Shown here piece after piece: positions 54,773 through 64,000 of a stretch of 64,000 nucleotides of DNA; positions within the stretch are counted from its first letter, which is position 1; every line of letters starts with the position of its first letter. Below the pieces are notes generated by a model. That model did not search any database, had not been told where the DNA came from, and saw only the letters and a list, made by a program, of their open reading frames with translations. Origin of the DNA: DAHVFK01 sp963755395 (lineage in GTDB: Bacteria > Pseudomonadota > Gammaproteobacteria > Burkholderiales > SG8-39); contig CAVWJJ010000002.1 of NCBI GenBank assembly GCA_963755395.1, forward strand, positions 1 through 64,000, in the 5' to 3' direction. Both the position numbers and the translations under genes were made by a program.

Positions 54773-55813
54773 ATGACGATGCGGCCGGAAAAGACCATCA
54801 CCGAGTTCATCATCGGAGAGCAGCGCCGCTCGCCCGGCGCAAGCGGCGGCTTCACCGCGCTGCTGAACGATATCCGGCTGGCTTGCAAGCGCATCGCTTA
54901 TCTGGTCGGAAAGGGGGCGCTGGCCGACGTTCCGGCGGACGCGATGCGCCAGGTCGCCAACGAAACCTTCCTGCGCACCAACGAATGGGGCGGGCACCTT
55001 GCCGCGATGGCATCGGAGTCCGACCCCGCATCGCACCCGATTCCGGACAAGTACCCGCGCGGGCGGTACCTGCTTTCGTTCGATCCGCTTTGCGGCGGCT
55101 CGTCGCTCGACGTCAACGCGGTCGCGGGCAGCCTGTTCTCGGTGCTGCGCTTGCCCAACGAGGCGACGGGGACCGAGAGCGATTTCCTGCAGCCCGGCTC
55201 GGCGCAAGTCTGCTCCGGCTACGCGATCTACGGTCCGACCACCATGCTGATGCTCGCGCTGCCGAGCGGGGTGAATGGCTTCACGCTCGATCGCGAGATC
55301 GGCGAGTTCATGCTGACGCACGCCTCGTTGCGCGTTCCCGAGGACAGCGCCGAGTTCGCGATCGACAACTCCGGCGCGCGTCTGTGGGAGCCTGCGGTCA
55401 AGCGCTACGTCGAGGAATGCCTCGCCGGGGCGGCCGGACCGCGCGGGCGCGATTTCACCATGCGCTGGGCCGCCTCGCTGGTGGCAGACGTGCACCGCAT
55501 CCTGATGCGAGGCGGGGTGTTTCTCTGCCCGCGCGTCGCCGCCGAAGGCTGGCGCGAAGGCAGCCACCAGCTGCTGTTCGAGGCCAACCCGCTCGGCTAC
55601 CTGATCGAGCGCGCGGGCGGGCGCGCGAGCACTGGCGACGGTCCGCTGCTGGAAGTCGCGCCGATCGCGCTGCACCAGCGCAGCCCGCTCATCTTCGGCT
55701 CGCGCAACGAGGTCGAGCGCCTGGAGCAGTACCATCGCGACCACAACCAGCGCGATTACGACGCGCCCCTGTTCGGCACGCGCGGGCTGTTCCGCGCCCC
55801 GGCCGGGCTCTGA
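54773..55813 (+). CDS. cbbF: class I fructose-1,6-bisphosphatase CbbF with altered active-site motifs
   Basis: A 346-residue class I FBPase. EANPLGYLIERAGGRAS (late metal Glu) and FDPL (first Asp) are normal. However, the usual DPLDGSSN box reads DPLCGGSS (Cys107 for the second Asp) and the ASEE pair reads ASES (Ser83 for the second Glu). The two changes remove two of the five carboxylates known to bind Mg in this family. The region before NETFLRTNEWGG is also about 18 residues shorter than I recall for Cupriavidus CbbF. The frame here is clean, so indels do not explain it. It may be divergent, impaired or altered in specificity. Gene order still places it as CbbF. Confidence 0.85.
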   Translation: MTMRPEKTITEFIIGEQRRSPGASGGFTALLNDIRLACKRIAYLVGKGALADVPADAMRQVANETFLRTNEWGGHLAAMASESDPASHPIPDKYPRGRYLLSFDPLCGGSSLDVNAVAGSLFSVLRLPNEATGTESDFLQPGSAQVCSGYAIYGPTTMLMLALPSGVNGFTLDREIGEFMLTHASLRVPEDSAEFAIDNSGARLWEPAVKRYVEECLAGAAGPRGRDFTMRWAASLVADVHRILMRGGVFLCPRVAAEGWREGSHQLLFEANPLGYLIERAGGRASTGDGPLLEVAPIALHQRSPLIFGSRNEVERLEQYHRDHNQRDYDAPLFGTRGLFRAPAGL

Positions 55814-55823
55814 AAGGACGCGC

Positions 55824-56705
55824 ATGTCGGCCAGGCATCCAGTCATCGCGATCACCGGCTCGTCAGGCGCCGGCACCACCTCGGTATCGAAGACTTTCGA
55901 GCAGATCTTCTACCGCGAGAACGTCAAGGCGGCGTTCGTCGAAGGCGATGCTTTCCACCGCTACGACCGCGAGGAGATGAAGCGCCGGATGGCCGAAGAA
56001 GTCGAACGCGGCAATCAACACTTCAGTCACTTCGGCCCGGAGGCGAACCTGTTCGCGGAGCTGGAACAGCTGTTCCGCGACTACGCGGCGACCGGCGGCG
56101 GGCGAACGCGCAAGTACCTGCACAACGATGCCGAAGCCGCGCCCTACAAGCAAAAGCCCGGCACCTTCACGCCCTGGGAGGATCTGCCGGCGGGCACCGA
56201 CATGCTGTTCTACGAGGGCCTGCACGGCGGCGTCGCGCACGCCGAGGTCGATCTCGCCTCGCACGTTGATCTGCTGATCGGCGTGGTGCCGGTGATCAAC
56301 CTGGAGTGGATCCAGAAACTGCACCGTGACCGCGCTACGCGCGGCTACTCGACCGAGGCCGTGACGGACACGATCCTGCGGCGCATGAACGACTACGTGA
56401 ACTACATTACGCCGCAGTTCGCGCGTACCCATATCAATTTCCAGCGCGTTCCGGTGGTCGACACCTCGAACCCGTTCATTGCGCGCCACATTCCGAGCGC
56501 GGACGAGAGCCTGCTGGTGATCCGCTTCGCCAATCCGCGCGGCATCGATTTTCCCTACCTGCTGTCGATGCTGCACGACTCTTTCATGTCGCGCCCGAAC
56601 ACCATCGTCTGCCCGGGCGGCAAGATCGACCTCGCGATGCAGCTCATCTTCACGCCGATGATCTGGCGGCTGATGGACCGGCGCAGGCAGGCGCTCGAGC
56701 GCTAA
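55824..56705 (+). CDS. cbbP: phosphoribulokinase
   Basis: A 293-residue class I PRK that makes ribulose-1,5-bisphosphate. P-loop GSSGAGTTSV, then EGDAFHRYDREEMKRRM (catalytic Asp), HFGPEANLF, FYEGLHGGV (Walker B-like Glu), WIQKLHRDRATRGYSTEAVTDTILRR with allosteric/substrate Arg residues and NPFIARHIPSADES. Length is normal for bacterial octameric PRK. It lies 10 bp after cbbF. Frame intact. Confidence 0.96.
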   Translation: MSARHPVIAITGSSGAGTTSVSKTFEQIFYRENVKAAFVEGDAFHRYDREEMKRRMAEEVERGNQHFSHFGPEANLFAELEQLFRDYAATGGGRTRKYLHNDAEAAPYKQKPGTFTPWEDLPAGTDMLFYEGLHGGVAHAEVDLASHVDLLIGVVPVINLEWIQKLHRDRATRGYSTEAVTDTILRRMNDYVNYITPQFARTHINFQRVPVVDTSNPFIARHIPSADESLLVIRFANPRGIDFPYLLSMLHDSFMSRPNTIVCPGGKIDLAMQLIFTPMIWRLMDRRRQALER

Positions 56706-56737
56706 GACACCGGATTTCAATCATCTAGGAGGGGGAG

Positions 56738-57802
56738 ATGGCATTCATTTCGCTGCGCCAGCTGCTGGACCATGCCGCGGAGCACCGCTATGGGGTGCCC
56801 GCGTTCAACATCAACAACCTGGAGCAGATCCAGGCGATCATGCAGGCGGCCGACGAGACGTCGAGCCCGGTGATCCTGCAAGCTTCGGCCGGCGCGCGCA
56901 AATACGCTGGCGAGGCCTTCCTGCGCAAGATGGTCGAGGCGGCGGTCGAATCGTATCCGCGCATTCCGGTGGTGCTGCACCAGGACCACGGCGCGAGCCC
57001 CGCGGTGTGCCAGTCCGCGATCCGCTCGGGCTTCACCAGCGTGATGATGGACGGCTCGCTGCTGGAGGACATGAAGACGCCGGCGGACTACGAGTACAAC
57101 GTCGAGGTGACGCGGCGCGCGGTCGAGATGGCGCACGCGGTCGGCGTTTCGGTCGAAGGCGAGCTCGGCTGCCTGGGGTCGCTCGAGACCGGTACTGCGG
57201 GCAAGGAGGACGGTGTCGGCGCCGAAGGTCACCTGGCGCGCGAACAGCTGCTCACCGACCCGGAGCAGGCGGCTGATTTCGTGCGCCGCACCGGCGTCGA
57301 CGCGCTCGCGGTCGCGATCGGAACATCGCACGGCGCCTACAAGTTCACCAAGCAGCCGACCGGCGACGTGCTGGCGATCGACCGCATCCGCGAAATTCAC
57401 GCCCGCATCCCGGACACGCACCTGGTGATGCACGGCTCCTCCAGCGTGCCGCAGGAATGGCTGGAGGTAATCCGCACTCACGGCGGCAACATCGCGCAGA
57501 CCTACGGCGTTCCGGTCGAGGCGATCCTGCAGGGCATCAAGCACGGCGTGCGCAAGATCAACATCGACACCGATATCCGGCTCGCGATGACCGGCGCGAT
57601 GCGCCGCGCCATGGCGGAGGATCCTGCCGAGTTCGACCCGCGCAAATTCCTGAAGGCGGCGACAGTGGCCGCGCGGGCGCTGTGCAGGCAGCGCTTCGAG
57701 GCTTTCGGCTGCGCGGGGCAGGCGGCGCGCATCCGCCCCGAGCCGCTCGAGCGCATGGCGCAACGCTATTTTTCGGCTCCGGCGCTGACGCGCGCGGCCT
57801 GA
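56738..57802 (+). CDS. cbbA: class II fructose-1,6/sedoheptulose-1,7-bisphosphate aldolase
   Basis: A 354-residue zinc aldolase of the Calvin-cycle subtype. Motifs: FNINNLEQIQAIMQAADE, VVLHQDHGAS (catalytic Asp, Zn His), FTSVMMDGSLLEDMKTP, GVSVEGELGCLGSLETG, AIGTSHGAYKF (Zn His), LVMHGSSSVP (Zn His) and VRKINIDTDIRLAMTGA. An AGGAGGGGG site precedes ATG 56738. The subtype is expected to make both fructose- and sedoheptulose-bisphosphate. Confidence 0.95.
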   Translation: MAFISLRQLLDHAAEHRYGVPAFNINNLEQIQAIMQAADETSSPVILQASAGARKYAGEAFLRKMVEAAVESYPRIPVVLHQDHGASPAVCQSAIRSGFTSVMMDGSLLEDMKTPADYEYNVEVTRRAVEMAHAVGVSVEGELGCLGSLETGTAGKEDGVGAEGHLAREQLLTDPEQAADFVRRTGVDALAVAIGTSHGAYKFTKQPTGDVLAIDRIREIHARIPDTHLVMHGSSSVPQEWLEVIRTHGGNIAQTYGVPVEAILQGIKHGVRKINIDTDIRLAMTGAMRRAMAEDPAEFDPRKFLKAATVAARALCRQRFEAFGCAGQAARIRPEPLERMAQRYFSAPALTRAA

Positions 57803-57819
57803 GTCATTAAAATACCGCC

Positions 57820-59902
57820 ATGAACACCCCGACCACGGCGGCCGTGGCCGCCCCCCTGCCTCATCCCAGGAGTCCCTGCAGCGAGACATGGCCAACGCGC
57901 TGCGCGCGCTCGCCATGGACGCGGTGCAGGCCGCGAATTCAGGTCATCCGGGCATGCCGATGGGCATGGCCGAGATCGCGCTCGCGTTGTGGAGCCGGCA
58001 CCTGCGCCACAACCCCGCCGATCCGCACTGGGCCAACCGCGACCGCTTCATGCTCTCGAACGGCCACGGCTCGATGCTGCAGTACGCGACTGCTGCACCT
58101 GACGGGCTACGACCTGCCGATCGGCGAGCTCAAGCGCTTCCGCCAGCTTGGCTCCAAGACGCCGGGGCATCCGGAATTCGGCTGCACGCCGGGCGTGGAA
58201 ACCACTACCGGGCCGCTGGGCCAGGGCGTCGCCAACGCGCGTCGGGATGGCGATCGCCGAGAGAGTGCTGGCCGATCGACTTCAATCGACCGGGCCTCGA
58301 TGTCGTCGACCATCACACCTACGTGTTCATGGGCGACGGCTGCATGATGGAGGGCATTTCGCACGAGGCCTGCGCGCTCGCCGGCACCCTCGGGCTGGGC
58401 AAACTGGTCGTCGTTCTACGACGACAACGGCATCTCGATCGACTCGGAAAAAGGCCACATCGACCAGTGGTTCACCGACAACGTGCCCGAGCGCTTCAAG
58501 GCTTACGGCTGGCAGGTGATCCCCCGGGTCGACGGCCACGACGTCGAGGCGGTCGACAAGGCGATCCGCAAGGCGCAAGCGCGAAACGTCGCGCCCGACG
58601 CTGATCTGCTGCAAGACCGTAATCGGCAAGGGCGCGCCGCACAAGGCCGGACACCGGCCAACGCGCACGGCGCGCCGCTCGGCGCGGACGAGGTCGCGGC
58701 GACGCGCGTCGCGATTGGCTGGCCCTATCCGCCGTTCGAAATTCCGCAGCATGTCTATGCCGCCTGGGATGCGCGCGCGGCCGGCAAGCGGGCCGAGCGG
58801 CGCTGGAGCGAAGATGTTCGCGGCCTACGAGGCAGCGCACGCCGAGCTGGCCGCCGAATTCCGGCGCCGCATGGCGGGCGAGCTGCCGAACGGATTTCGA
58901 CGCGCTGGCGAGCAGGCTGGTGCGCGCAGATGCGACGCGAAGGCCGAGACGATCGCCACGCGCAAGGCCTCGCAGAACGCGCTCGAGGCGCTGCAGCCCG
59001 GCGTTGCCGGAATTGCTCGGCGGCTCGGCCGACCTGCCCGGCTTCCAACCTCACCAACTGGTCAAGGGCTCGAGGCGCGATCGGCGCGCACCGGCGGCGG
59101 CAACTACATCAACTACGGCGTGCGCGAGTTCGGCATGGCCGCGATCATGAACGGCCTGGCGCTGCACGGCGGCTGCATGCCCTACGGCGGCACCTTCCTC
59201 ATCTTTTCGCGACTACGCGCGCAACGCGCTGCGCATGGCCGCGCTGATGAAGCACGCGCGTGATCTACGTGTTCACGCACGACTCGATCGGCCTGGGCGA
59301 GGACGGGCCGACGCACCAGCCGATCGAGCAGGCGTCGAGCCTGCGCCTGATCCCCAACATGGAAGTCTGGCGTCCGTGCGACACGGTCGAGACCGCGGTG
59401 GCCTGGGTGCAGCGCTCGAGCGCAGCAACGGCCCGACGCGCGCTGCTGCTGTCGCGCCAGAACCTGCGCGTTTGTCCAGGCGCGACGCGGCGGCGCTCGA
59501 GAGCGTGCCGCGCGGCGGCTACGTGCTGTCCGAGGGCGCCGGCGGCGCCGCAGGTGGTGCTCATCGCCACCGGCTCGGAAGTCGCAGCTGGCGCTCGAGG
59601 CGCAGAAGCAGCTCGCCGCCGAGGGCATCGCCGCGCGCGTGGTGTCGATGCCCTCGACCACCGTGTTCGACCGGCAGGACGCGTCGTACGAGACGCCGTG
59701 CTGCCGCGCGGCGTGCCGCGCGTGGCGGTCGAGGCGGGCGTGACCGACTTTCTGGCGCAAGTACGTCGGGCTCGAGGGCGCCGTGGTCGGCATCGACCGT
59801 TTCGGCGAGTCGGCGCCGGCGGCGGAGCTGTTCAAGCATTTCGGCTTGACCGCCGGGCACGTGGCAGCGGCCGCGCGCGGCGTTCTGCGGGCCGCCGAAT
59901 GA
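57820..59902 (+). CDS. cbbT: transketolase, heavily frameshifted
   Basis: This ThDP enzyme moves two-carbon units in the regeneration phase. Pieces in all three frames together give a whole transketolase: LAMDAVQAANSGHPGMPMGMAEIA, GHGSMLQY, TTTGPLGQG, FMGDGCMMEGISHEA, NGISIDSEKGHIDQW, then INYGVREFGMAAIMNGL, FTHDSIGLGEDGPTHQPIEQ and VVSMPSTTVF. I place more than twenty indels, mostly one extra base at a codon junction (for example cases near 58089, 58241, 58411, 58811 and 59763). At least two spots (near 59411 and 59691) look like missing bases. The start at 57820 is uncertain, because conserved sequence begins at 57888 in another frame. One of the most damaged genes in the window. Confidence 0.88.
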
Positions 59903-59979
59903 TCTAGGTCAAAAGCGATGCGGCCCGCTGCGCCATCATGCAAGGCTGGTCCGCGGACTTACACGTCGAGGAAGACATC

Positions 59980-61005
59980 ATGACCATCAAGGTCGCAATC
60001 AACGGCTTCGGCCGCATCGGGCGCAACATCCTGCGCGCGCACTACGAGGACGGCAAGAAGCACGACATCGCAGATCGTCGCCATCAACGACCTGGGCGAC
60101 GCCGAGACCAACGCCCATCTGCTCAAGCACGACACCGCGCACGGGCCGTTCCGCGGCAGCGTCGCGGTCGAAGGCGATGCGCTGGTCGTCAACGGCGACC
60201 GGATCAAGGTACTGGCGCGAACGCGACCCGGCCGAGCTGCCCTGGAAGGAGCTCGGCGTCGACGTGGTGCTCGAATGCACCGGCCTTTTCACCAGCAAGG
60301 CGAAGGCCGGCGCCCACCTGCAGGCGGGCGCGAAGAAGGTGATCATCTCCGCGCCGGGCGGCAAGGACGTCGACGCGCACCATCGTCTATCGGCGTCAAC
60401 GACAAGGACGCTGAAGGCGAGCGACACGGTGATCTCGAACGCCTCGTGCACCACCAACTGCCTGGCGCCGCTGGTGAAGGCGCTGCACGACAACATCGGC
60501 GTGGTGAACGGCCTGATGACCACGATCCACGCCTACACCAACGACCAGGTGCTGACCGACGTCTACCACAAGGACCTGCGCCGGGCGCGCTCGGCATCGC
60601 AGAACATGATCCCGACCAAGACCGGCGCCGCGGCCGCCGTGGGCCTGGTGCTGCCGCGAGCTGAACGGCAAGCTCGACGGCTATCGCGATCCGGGTGCCG
60701 ACGATCAACGTCTCGATCGTCGACCTGACCTTCGTCGCCAAGAAGCGCGACACGACCGTCGACGAGGTGAACGCCGTGATGAAGAAGGCCTCCGAGCGGC
60801 GCGCTTGAAGGGCATCCTCGGCTACAACACCGAGCCGCTGGTGTCGTCGGACTTCAACCACAATCCTGCCAGCTCGATCTTCGACGCGACGCTGACCAAG
60901 GTGATCGGCGGCACGCTGGTGAAGGTCACCGCCTGGTACGACAACGAGTGGGGCTTCAGCAACCGGATGCTCGACGCCGCCGTCGCATTGATGAACGCGA
61001 AGTAA
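59980..61005 (+). CDS. cbbG: glyceraldehyde-3-phosphate dehydrogenase, nine frameshifts
   Basis: Type I GAPDH. VAINGFGRIGRNILRAHYE starts the NAD fold. The catalytic SNASCTTNCLAPLVKAL (Cys and His partner TTIHAYTNDQ) and the C-terminal WYDNEWGFSNRMLDA are clear. Extra single bases lie near 60070, 60218, 60378, 60391, 60407, 60657, 60685, 60797 and 60804. Removing these nine leaves 338 residues, in the normal range. GAGGA precedes ATG 59980. In this operon it works in the reductive (Calvin) direction; cofactor preference is not obvious. Confidence 0.93.
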
Positions 61006-61008
61006 ATC

Positions 61009-62198
61009 ATGCGCTTCAAGCGCATGACCGACGCTTGATCTGCGCGGCAAGCGCGTGTTGATCCGCGCGGATCTCAACGTGCCGCTGGACGACGCCGGCA
61101 CAGGTCACGGACGACACCCGCATCCGCGCCTCGCTGCCCGGCATCCGGCGCGCGCTGGACGCGGGCGCGGCGGTGATGGTGACCTCGCACCTCGGCCGCC
61201 CGAAGGAAGGCGAGTTCAAGCCCGAGGACTCGCTCGCGCCGGTGGCGAAGCGGCTTGGCGAGCTGCTGGGTCGCGACGTGCCGCTGGTAGTCGAGACTGG
61301 GTCGAACGGCGTTTCGACGTGCAGCCCGGGCGAGGTGGTCGCTGCTCGAGAACTGCCGCGTCAACAAGGGCGAGAAGAAGGACGACGAGGCGCTGGCGCG
61401 GAAGATCGCCGCGCTGTGCGACGTCTACGTGAACGACGCCTTCGGCACCGCGCACCGCGCCGAGGCCACCACCCACGGCGTGGCGCAGTTCGCGCCCGTC
61501 GCCTGCGCCGGGCCCGCTGATGGCCGGCGAGCTCGACGCGCTCGGCAAGGCGCTTGCGCAGCCGGCGCGCCCGCTGGTCGCGATCGTCGCCGGCTCCAAG
61601 GTGTCGACCAAGCTGACCATGCTCGGCGCGCTGGCGCCAAGGTCGACCAGCTGATCGTCGGCGGCGGCATCGCCAACACCTTCATGCTCGCTGCCGGCGC
61701 TGAAGATCGGCAAGTCGCTGGCCGAGCCGGACCTGGTGGCGGAAGCGAAGAAGATCATGCGCGCGCGCGGCGCCAAGGTGCCGATCCCGATCGACGTCGT
61801 CGTGCGCCAAGAGCTTCGCGCCGACGCCAACGCGGTCACGTCAAGCCCGTCGACGCGACGTGGCCGACGACGACATGATCCTCGACATCGGACCCAAAAG
61901 CGCGCTGGCGCTCGCCGCTGCGCTCGGCCAGGCCGGCACCATCGTCTGGAACGGGCCGGTCGGCGTGTTCGAGTTCGAGCCCGTTCGCCGGCGGCACGCG
62001 ACGCCGTCGCCAAGGCGATCGCCGGAGTCGAAGGCGTTCTCCATCGCCGGCGGCGGCGACACGGTGGCCGCGATCGACAAGTACGGCATCGCCGACAAGA
62101 TCGGCTACATCTCGACCGCCGGCGGCGCGTTCCTCGAGTTCCTCGAAGGCAAGACGCTGCCCGCGGTGGCGGCGCTGGAGGCGCGGGTGGACGGTTGA
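61009..62198 (+). CDS. cbbK: phosphoglycerate kinase, heavily frameshifted
   Basis: Phosphorylates 3-phosphoglycerate in the Calvin direction. Pieces: RGKRVLIRADLNVPLDD, VMVTSHLGRPKEGEFKPEDSLAPVAKRL, NKGEKKDDEALARKIAALCDVYVNDAFGTAHRAEATTHG, VAIVAGSKVSTKLTML, WNGPVGVFEFEPF and IAGGGDTVAAIDKYG. About a dozen indels split them. Most are one extra base at a codon junction (as at 61030), and about four look like missing bases (near 61289, 61639, 61821 and 61845). I choose ATG 61009, 3 bp after cbbG, since KRMTDLDLRGKR is the common pgk opening. Net length suggests about 396 residues. Confidence 0.9.
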
Positions 62199-62242
62199 TC
62201 GGCGTGATCTGGTATAACGGCGGCATTCAGGAGAGCACTTGG

Positions 62243-63691
62243 ATGCTGCGCAGCACCAAGATCGTCGCCACGCTGGGCCCGGCGTCGAGCGATCCCGCGG
62301 TCCTGGAGAAGATGATCCGCGCCGGGGTCGACGTGGTGCGGCTGAATTTTTCGCACGGCAGCGCCGAGGACCACATCAAGCGCGCCGACCTGGTACGCGA
62401 AATCGCGCGCAGGCTCGGGCGCACGGTCGCGATCATGGCCGACCTGCAGGGGCCGAAGATCCGCGATCGGCAAGTTCGAGGACGGCAAGGTGACGCTCGC
62501 GGCCGGCAGCCGCTTCATCCTGGACGCCGAGATGCGAGCTCGGCGACGCCGAGCGCGTCGGACTGGACTACAAGGAGCTGCCGCGCGACGTCGAGCCGGG
62601 CGGCGGTGCTGCTGCTCGACGACGGCATGATCGTGCTCGAGGTCGACCGAGGTGCGCGGCGACGAGGTGTGCACGATCGCCCGCGACGGCGGCGTGCTGT
62701 CGAACAACAAGGGCATCAACCGCCAGGGCGGCGGCCTGACCGCGCCGGCGCTGACGGCCAAGGACATGGAAGACATGCGCACCGCGGCCAGGCTGCAGGC
62801 GGACTATCTCGCGGTGTCGTTCCCCAAGACCGGCGCCGACATGGACATGGCGCGCGAGCTGTTGCGCGCGGCCGGCGGCAAGGCGATGCTGATCGCCAAG
62901 ATCGAGCGCGCGGAAGCCGATCACCGAAGCGGCGCTGAGCGACATCATGGACGCCTGCGACGGCATCATGGTGGCGCGCGGCGACCTGGCGGTGGAGGTC
63001 GGGCGACGCGGCGGTGCCGGCGCTGCAGAAGAGGATGATCCGCATGGCGCGCGAGCAGAACAGGCTCACCATCACCGCCACCCAGATGATGGAGTCGATG
63101 ATCGACAGCCCGGTGCCGACGCGCGCCGAGGTATCGGACGTGGCCAACGCGGTGCTGGACGGCACCGATGCCGTGATGCTTTCGGCCGAGATCGGCGAGC
63201 GGCAAGTACCCGGTGCGAGACGATCGAGGCGATGCGCCGCATCTGCCTCGAGGCCGAGGCGACGCAGCCGGTCAACCTCGACCAGCGACTTCTTCAACCG
63301 CATGTTCTCGCGCATCGACCAGTCGATCGCGATGGCCGCGCTGTTCACCGCCTTCCACCTCAAGGTCAAGGCGATCGCCTCGCTGACCGAGTCGGGCTCG
63401 ACCGCGCTGTGGATGTCGCGCCTGAACTGCGGCGTGCCGATCTACGCGCTCACCTCGCAGACGCACACGCGCTACCGCTGCGCGCTGTTCCGCGACGTCT
63501 ACCCGCTGATCGTGGAGTACGCGGGCCACGACCGCGAGGAGCTGCTTGCGGAAGCCGAGCGAGCGCTGGTCGAGCAGGGCGTGGTGAAGGAGGGCGACCT
63601 GATCGTGCTTACGATCGGCGAGCCGATCGGCAAGCCGGGCGGGACGAATACGATGAAGATCGTCCGGGTCGGCGAACATCTGAGGGGATAG
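62243..63691 (+). CDS. pyk: pyruvate kinase, nine frameshifts
   Basis: This enzyme converts PEP and ADP to pyruvate and ATP. Motifs: STKIVATLGPASSDPAVLEKMIRAGVDVVRLNFSHG, IMADLQGPKIR, the catalytic Lys region MLIAKIERAEA, IMVARGDLAVEVG, the family signature ITATQMMESMIDSPVPTRAEVSDVANAVLDGTDAVMLSAE and a C-terminal domain ending IGKPGGTNTMKIVRVGEHLRG. Extra bases near 62465, 62535, 62602, 62648, 62919, 63004, 63191, 63216 and 63286 break it. Without them the length is 479 residues, as expected. It continues the cbb operon 44 bp after cbbK and would drain 3-phosphoglycerate-derived PEP to pyruvate. Confidence 0.93.
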
Positions 63692-63701
63692 GAGGACGCG
63701 C

Positions 63702-64000
63702 ATGGCTGCCATCACACCGAACGTCGCCCAGCACGCCAATCTGCCGCCGATGGCGTCGCGCTTCGTCGACGTCGCGGCGCTGCCGTGGCAGAAGACCATC
63801 TACGCGGGCGTGGAAGCGAAGACGCTGCTGCTCGAGCGCGCCACCGGACTGCTCACGGTGCTGCTGAAGATGGCCCCCGGGGCGAAGCTGCCCGATCACC
63901 AGCACGTCCTGATCGAGCAGACCTGGGTGCTCGAGGGCAGCCTCGAATGCGGCGAAGGCGTGTGCCGCGCGGGCCAGTTCGTCTGGCGGCCGGCGGGCAG
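63702..64000 (+). CDS. cupin-domain protein, truncated by the window end
   Basis: The first 99 residues are visible. A cupin barrel begins around LPWQKTIYAGVEAKTLLLERATGLLTVL. The motif 1 region is GAKLPDHQHVLIEQTWVLEGSL, with His/His/Glu-like candidates for metal binding. The pattern resembles ChrR-like cupins and 2,4'-dihydroxyacetophenone dioxygenase relatives. GGAGG precedes ATG 63702, 10 bp after pyk, so it is probably the next operon gene. The second cupin motif is outside the window, so function is open. Confidence 0.7.
   Translation, partial: MAAITPNVAQHANLPPMASRFVDVAALPWQKTIYAGVEAKTLLLERATGLLTVLLKMAPGAKLPDHQHVLIEQTWVLEGSLECGEGVCRAGQFVWRPAG

Noticed and set aside
60064..60075. An insertion inside a codon in cbbG that would break the codon-junction pattern
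   Set aside because: The site can be read as ATC[G]CAG or as ATC-G[C]AG depending on whether the true residue is Gln or Glu. It is ambiguous, so I did not count it against the pattern.
29174..63300. Programmed or genome-wide +1 frameshifting as the explanation for the broken genes
   Set aside because: The junctions share no slippery heptamer, stop codon or downstream structure. They occur up to nine times per kilobase in essential enzymes and are absent from long neighbouring stretches. Sequence or consensus error explains this more simply.
29174..63300. Pseudogenisation of PDH, transketolase, GAPDH, PGK and pyruvate kinase
   Set aside because: Between the indels the proteins are fully conserved, with strong codon bias and intact active sites. 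Decaying genes would also show substitutions and stops.

Overview
The window looks like chromosome from a GC-rich, free-living betaproteobacterium that makes LPS and can probably fix CO2. Evidence: LPS core genes (waaC, waaA), an O-antigen pair of WbpL and WbpM type, PDH with a lipoyl domain fused to its E3, a pcm-rhodanese-tolC block, glnA-ntrBC, and a large cbb operon with a red-type (form IC) RuBisCO. I saw no insertion sequences, prophage genes, CRISPR array, tRNA or rRNA, and no stretch over 300 bp without a gene.

Layout. 1-7.0 kb: end of an O-antigen locus, a UDP-sugar epimerase, a family 2 glycosyltransferase and LPS inner-core genes. 7.0-9.3 kb (minus): TolC-like channel, rhodanese, pcm. 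9.36-12.07 kb: TPP riboswitch, thiC, alpha/beta hydrolase. 12.06-14.4 kb (minus): a four-gene bufferin-type RiPP operon (DUF2282 precursor, DUF692 oxidase, DUF2063 partner, DoxX protein). 14.5-17.1 kb: Ser/Thr kinase fused to a cyclic-nucleotide-binding domain, uppP, a second rhodanese. 17.2-21.9 kb: NtrC site, sigma-54 promoter, glnA, a small exported protein, ntrB, ntrC. 21.9-29 kb: ketopantoate-reductase-like protein, malate synthase, xthA, glutaredoxin-like protein, prlC, folD. 29-36.6 kb: aceE-aceF-lpdA-rpiA and phoU. 36.6-39.6 kb: yggX, argA, rsmE, thioredoxin-like protein. 39.6-45.3 kb: a divergent sugar-acid catabolic cluster. 45.3-47.9 kb: M20 amidohydrolase and omega-transaminase. 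47.9-50.2 kb: fused AdoMet decarboxylase-spermidine synthase and nudC. 50.2 kb to the end: cbbR, then divergent cbbL-S-X-Y-F-P-A-T-G-K-pyk and a truncated cupin gene.

How they work together. CbbR and cbbLSXYFPATGK encode carboxylation, RuBisCO repair and most of the regeneration arm of the Calvin cycle. The co-directional pyk, and the PDH operon and malate synthase elsewhere, carry fixed carbon into central metabolism. glnA-ntrBC handles nitrogen. The bufferin operon probably makes a secreted metal-binding peptide.

Quality caution. Fourteen genes (wbpM-like, the UDP-sugar epimerase, thiC, aceE, aceF, lpdA, rpiA, the IlvD/Edd dehydratase, cbbL, cbbX, cbbT, cbbG, cbbK, pyk) are broken by single-base indels, nearly all insertions, while long neighbouring stretches are clean. 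In eleven of them 53 insertions can be placed and each family's normal length is then restored. All 53 can be placed at a codon junction or wobble position. I treat these as intact genes damaged by sequencing or consensus error, not as pseudogenes.
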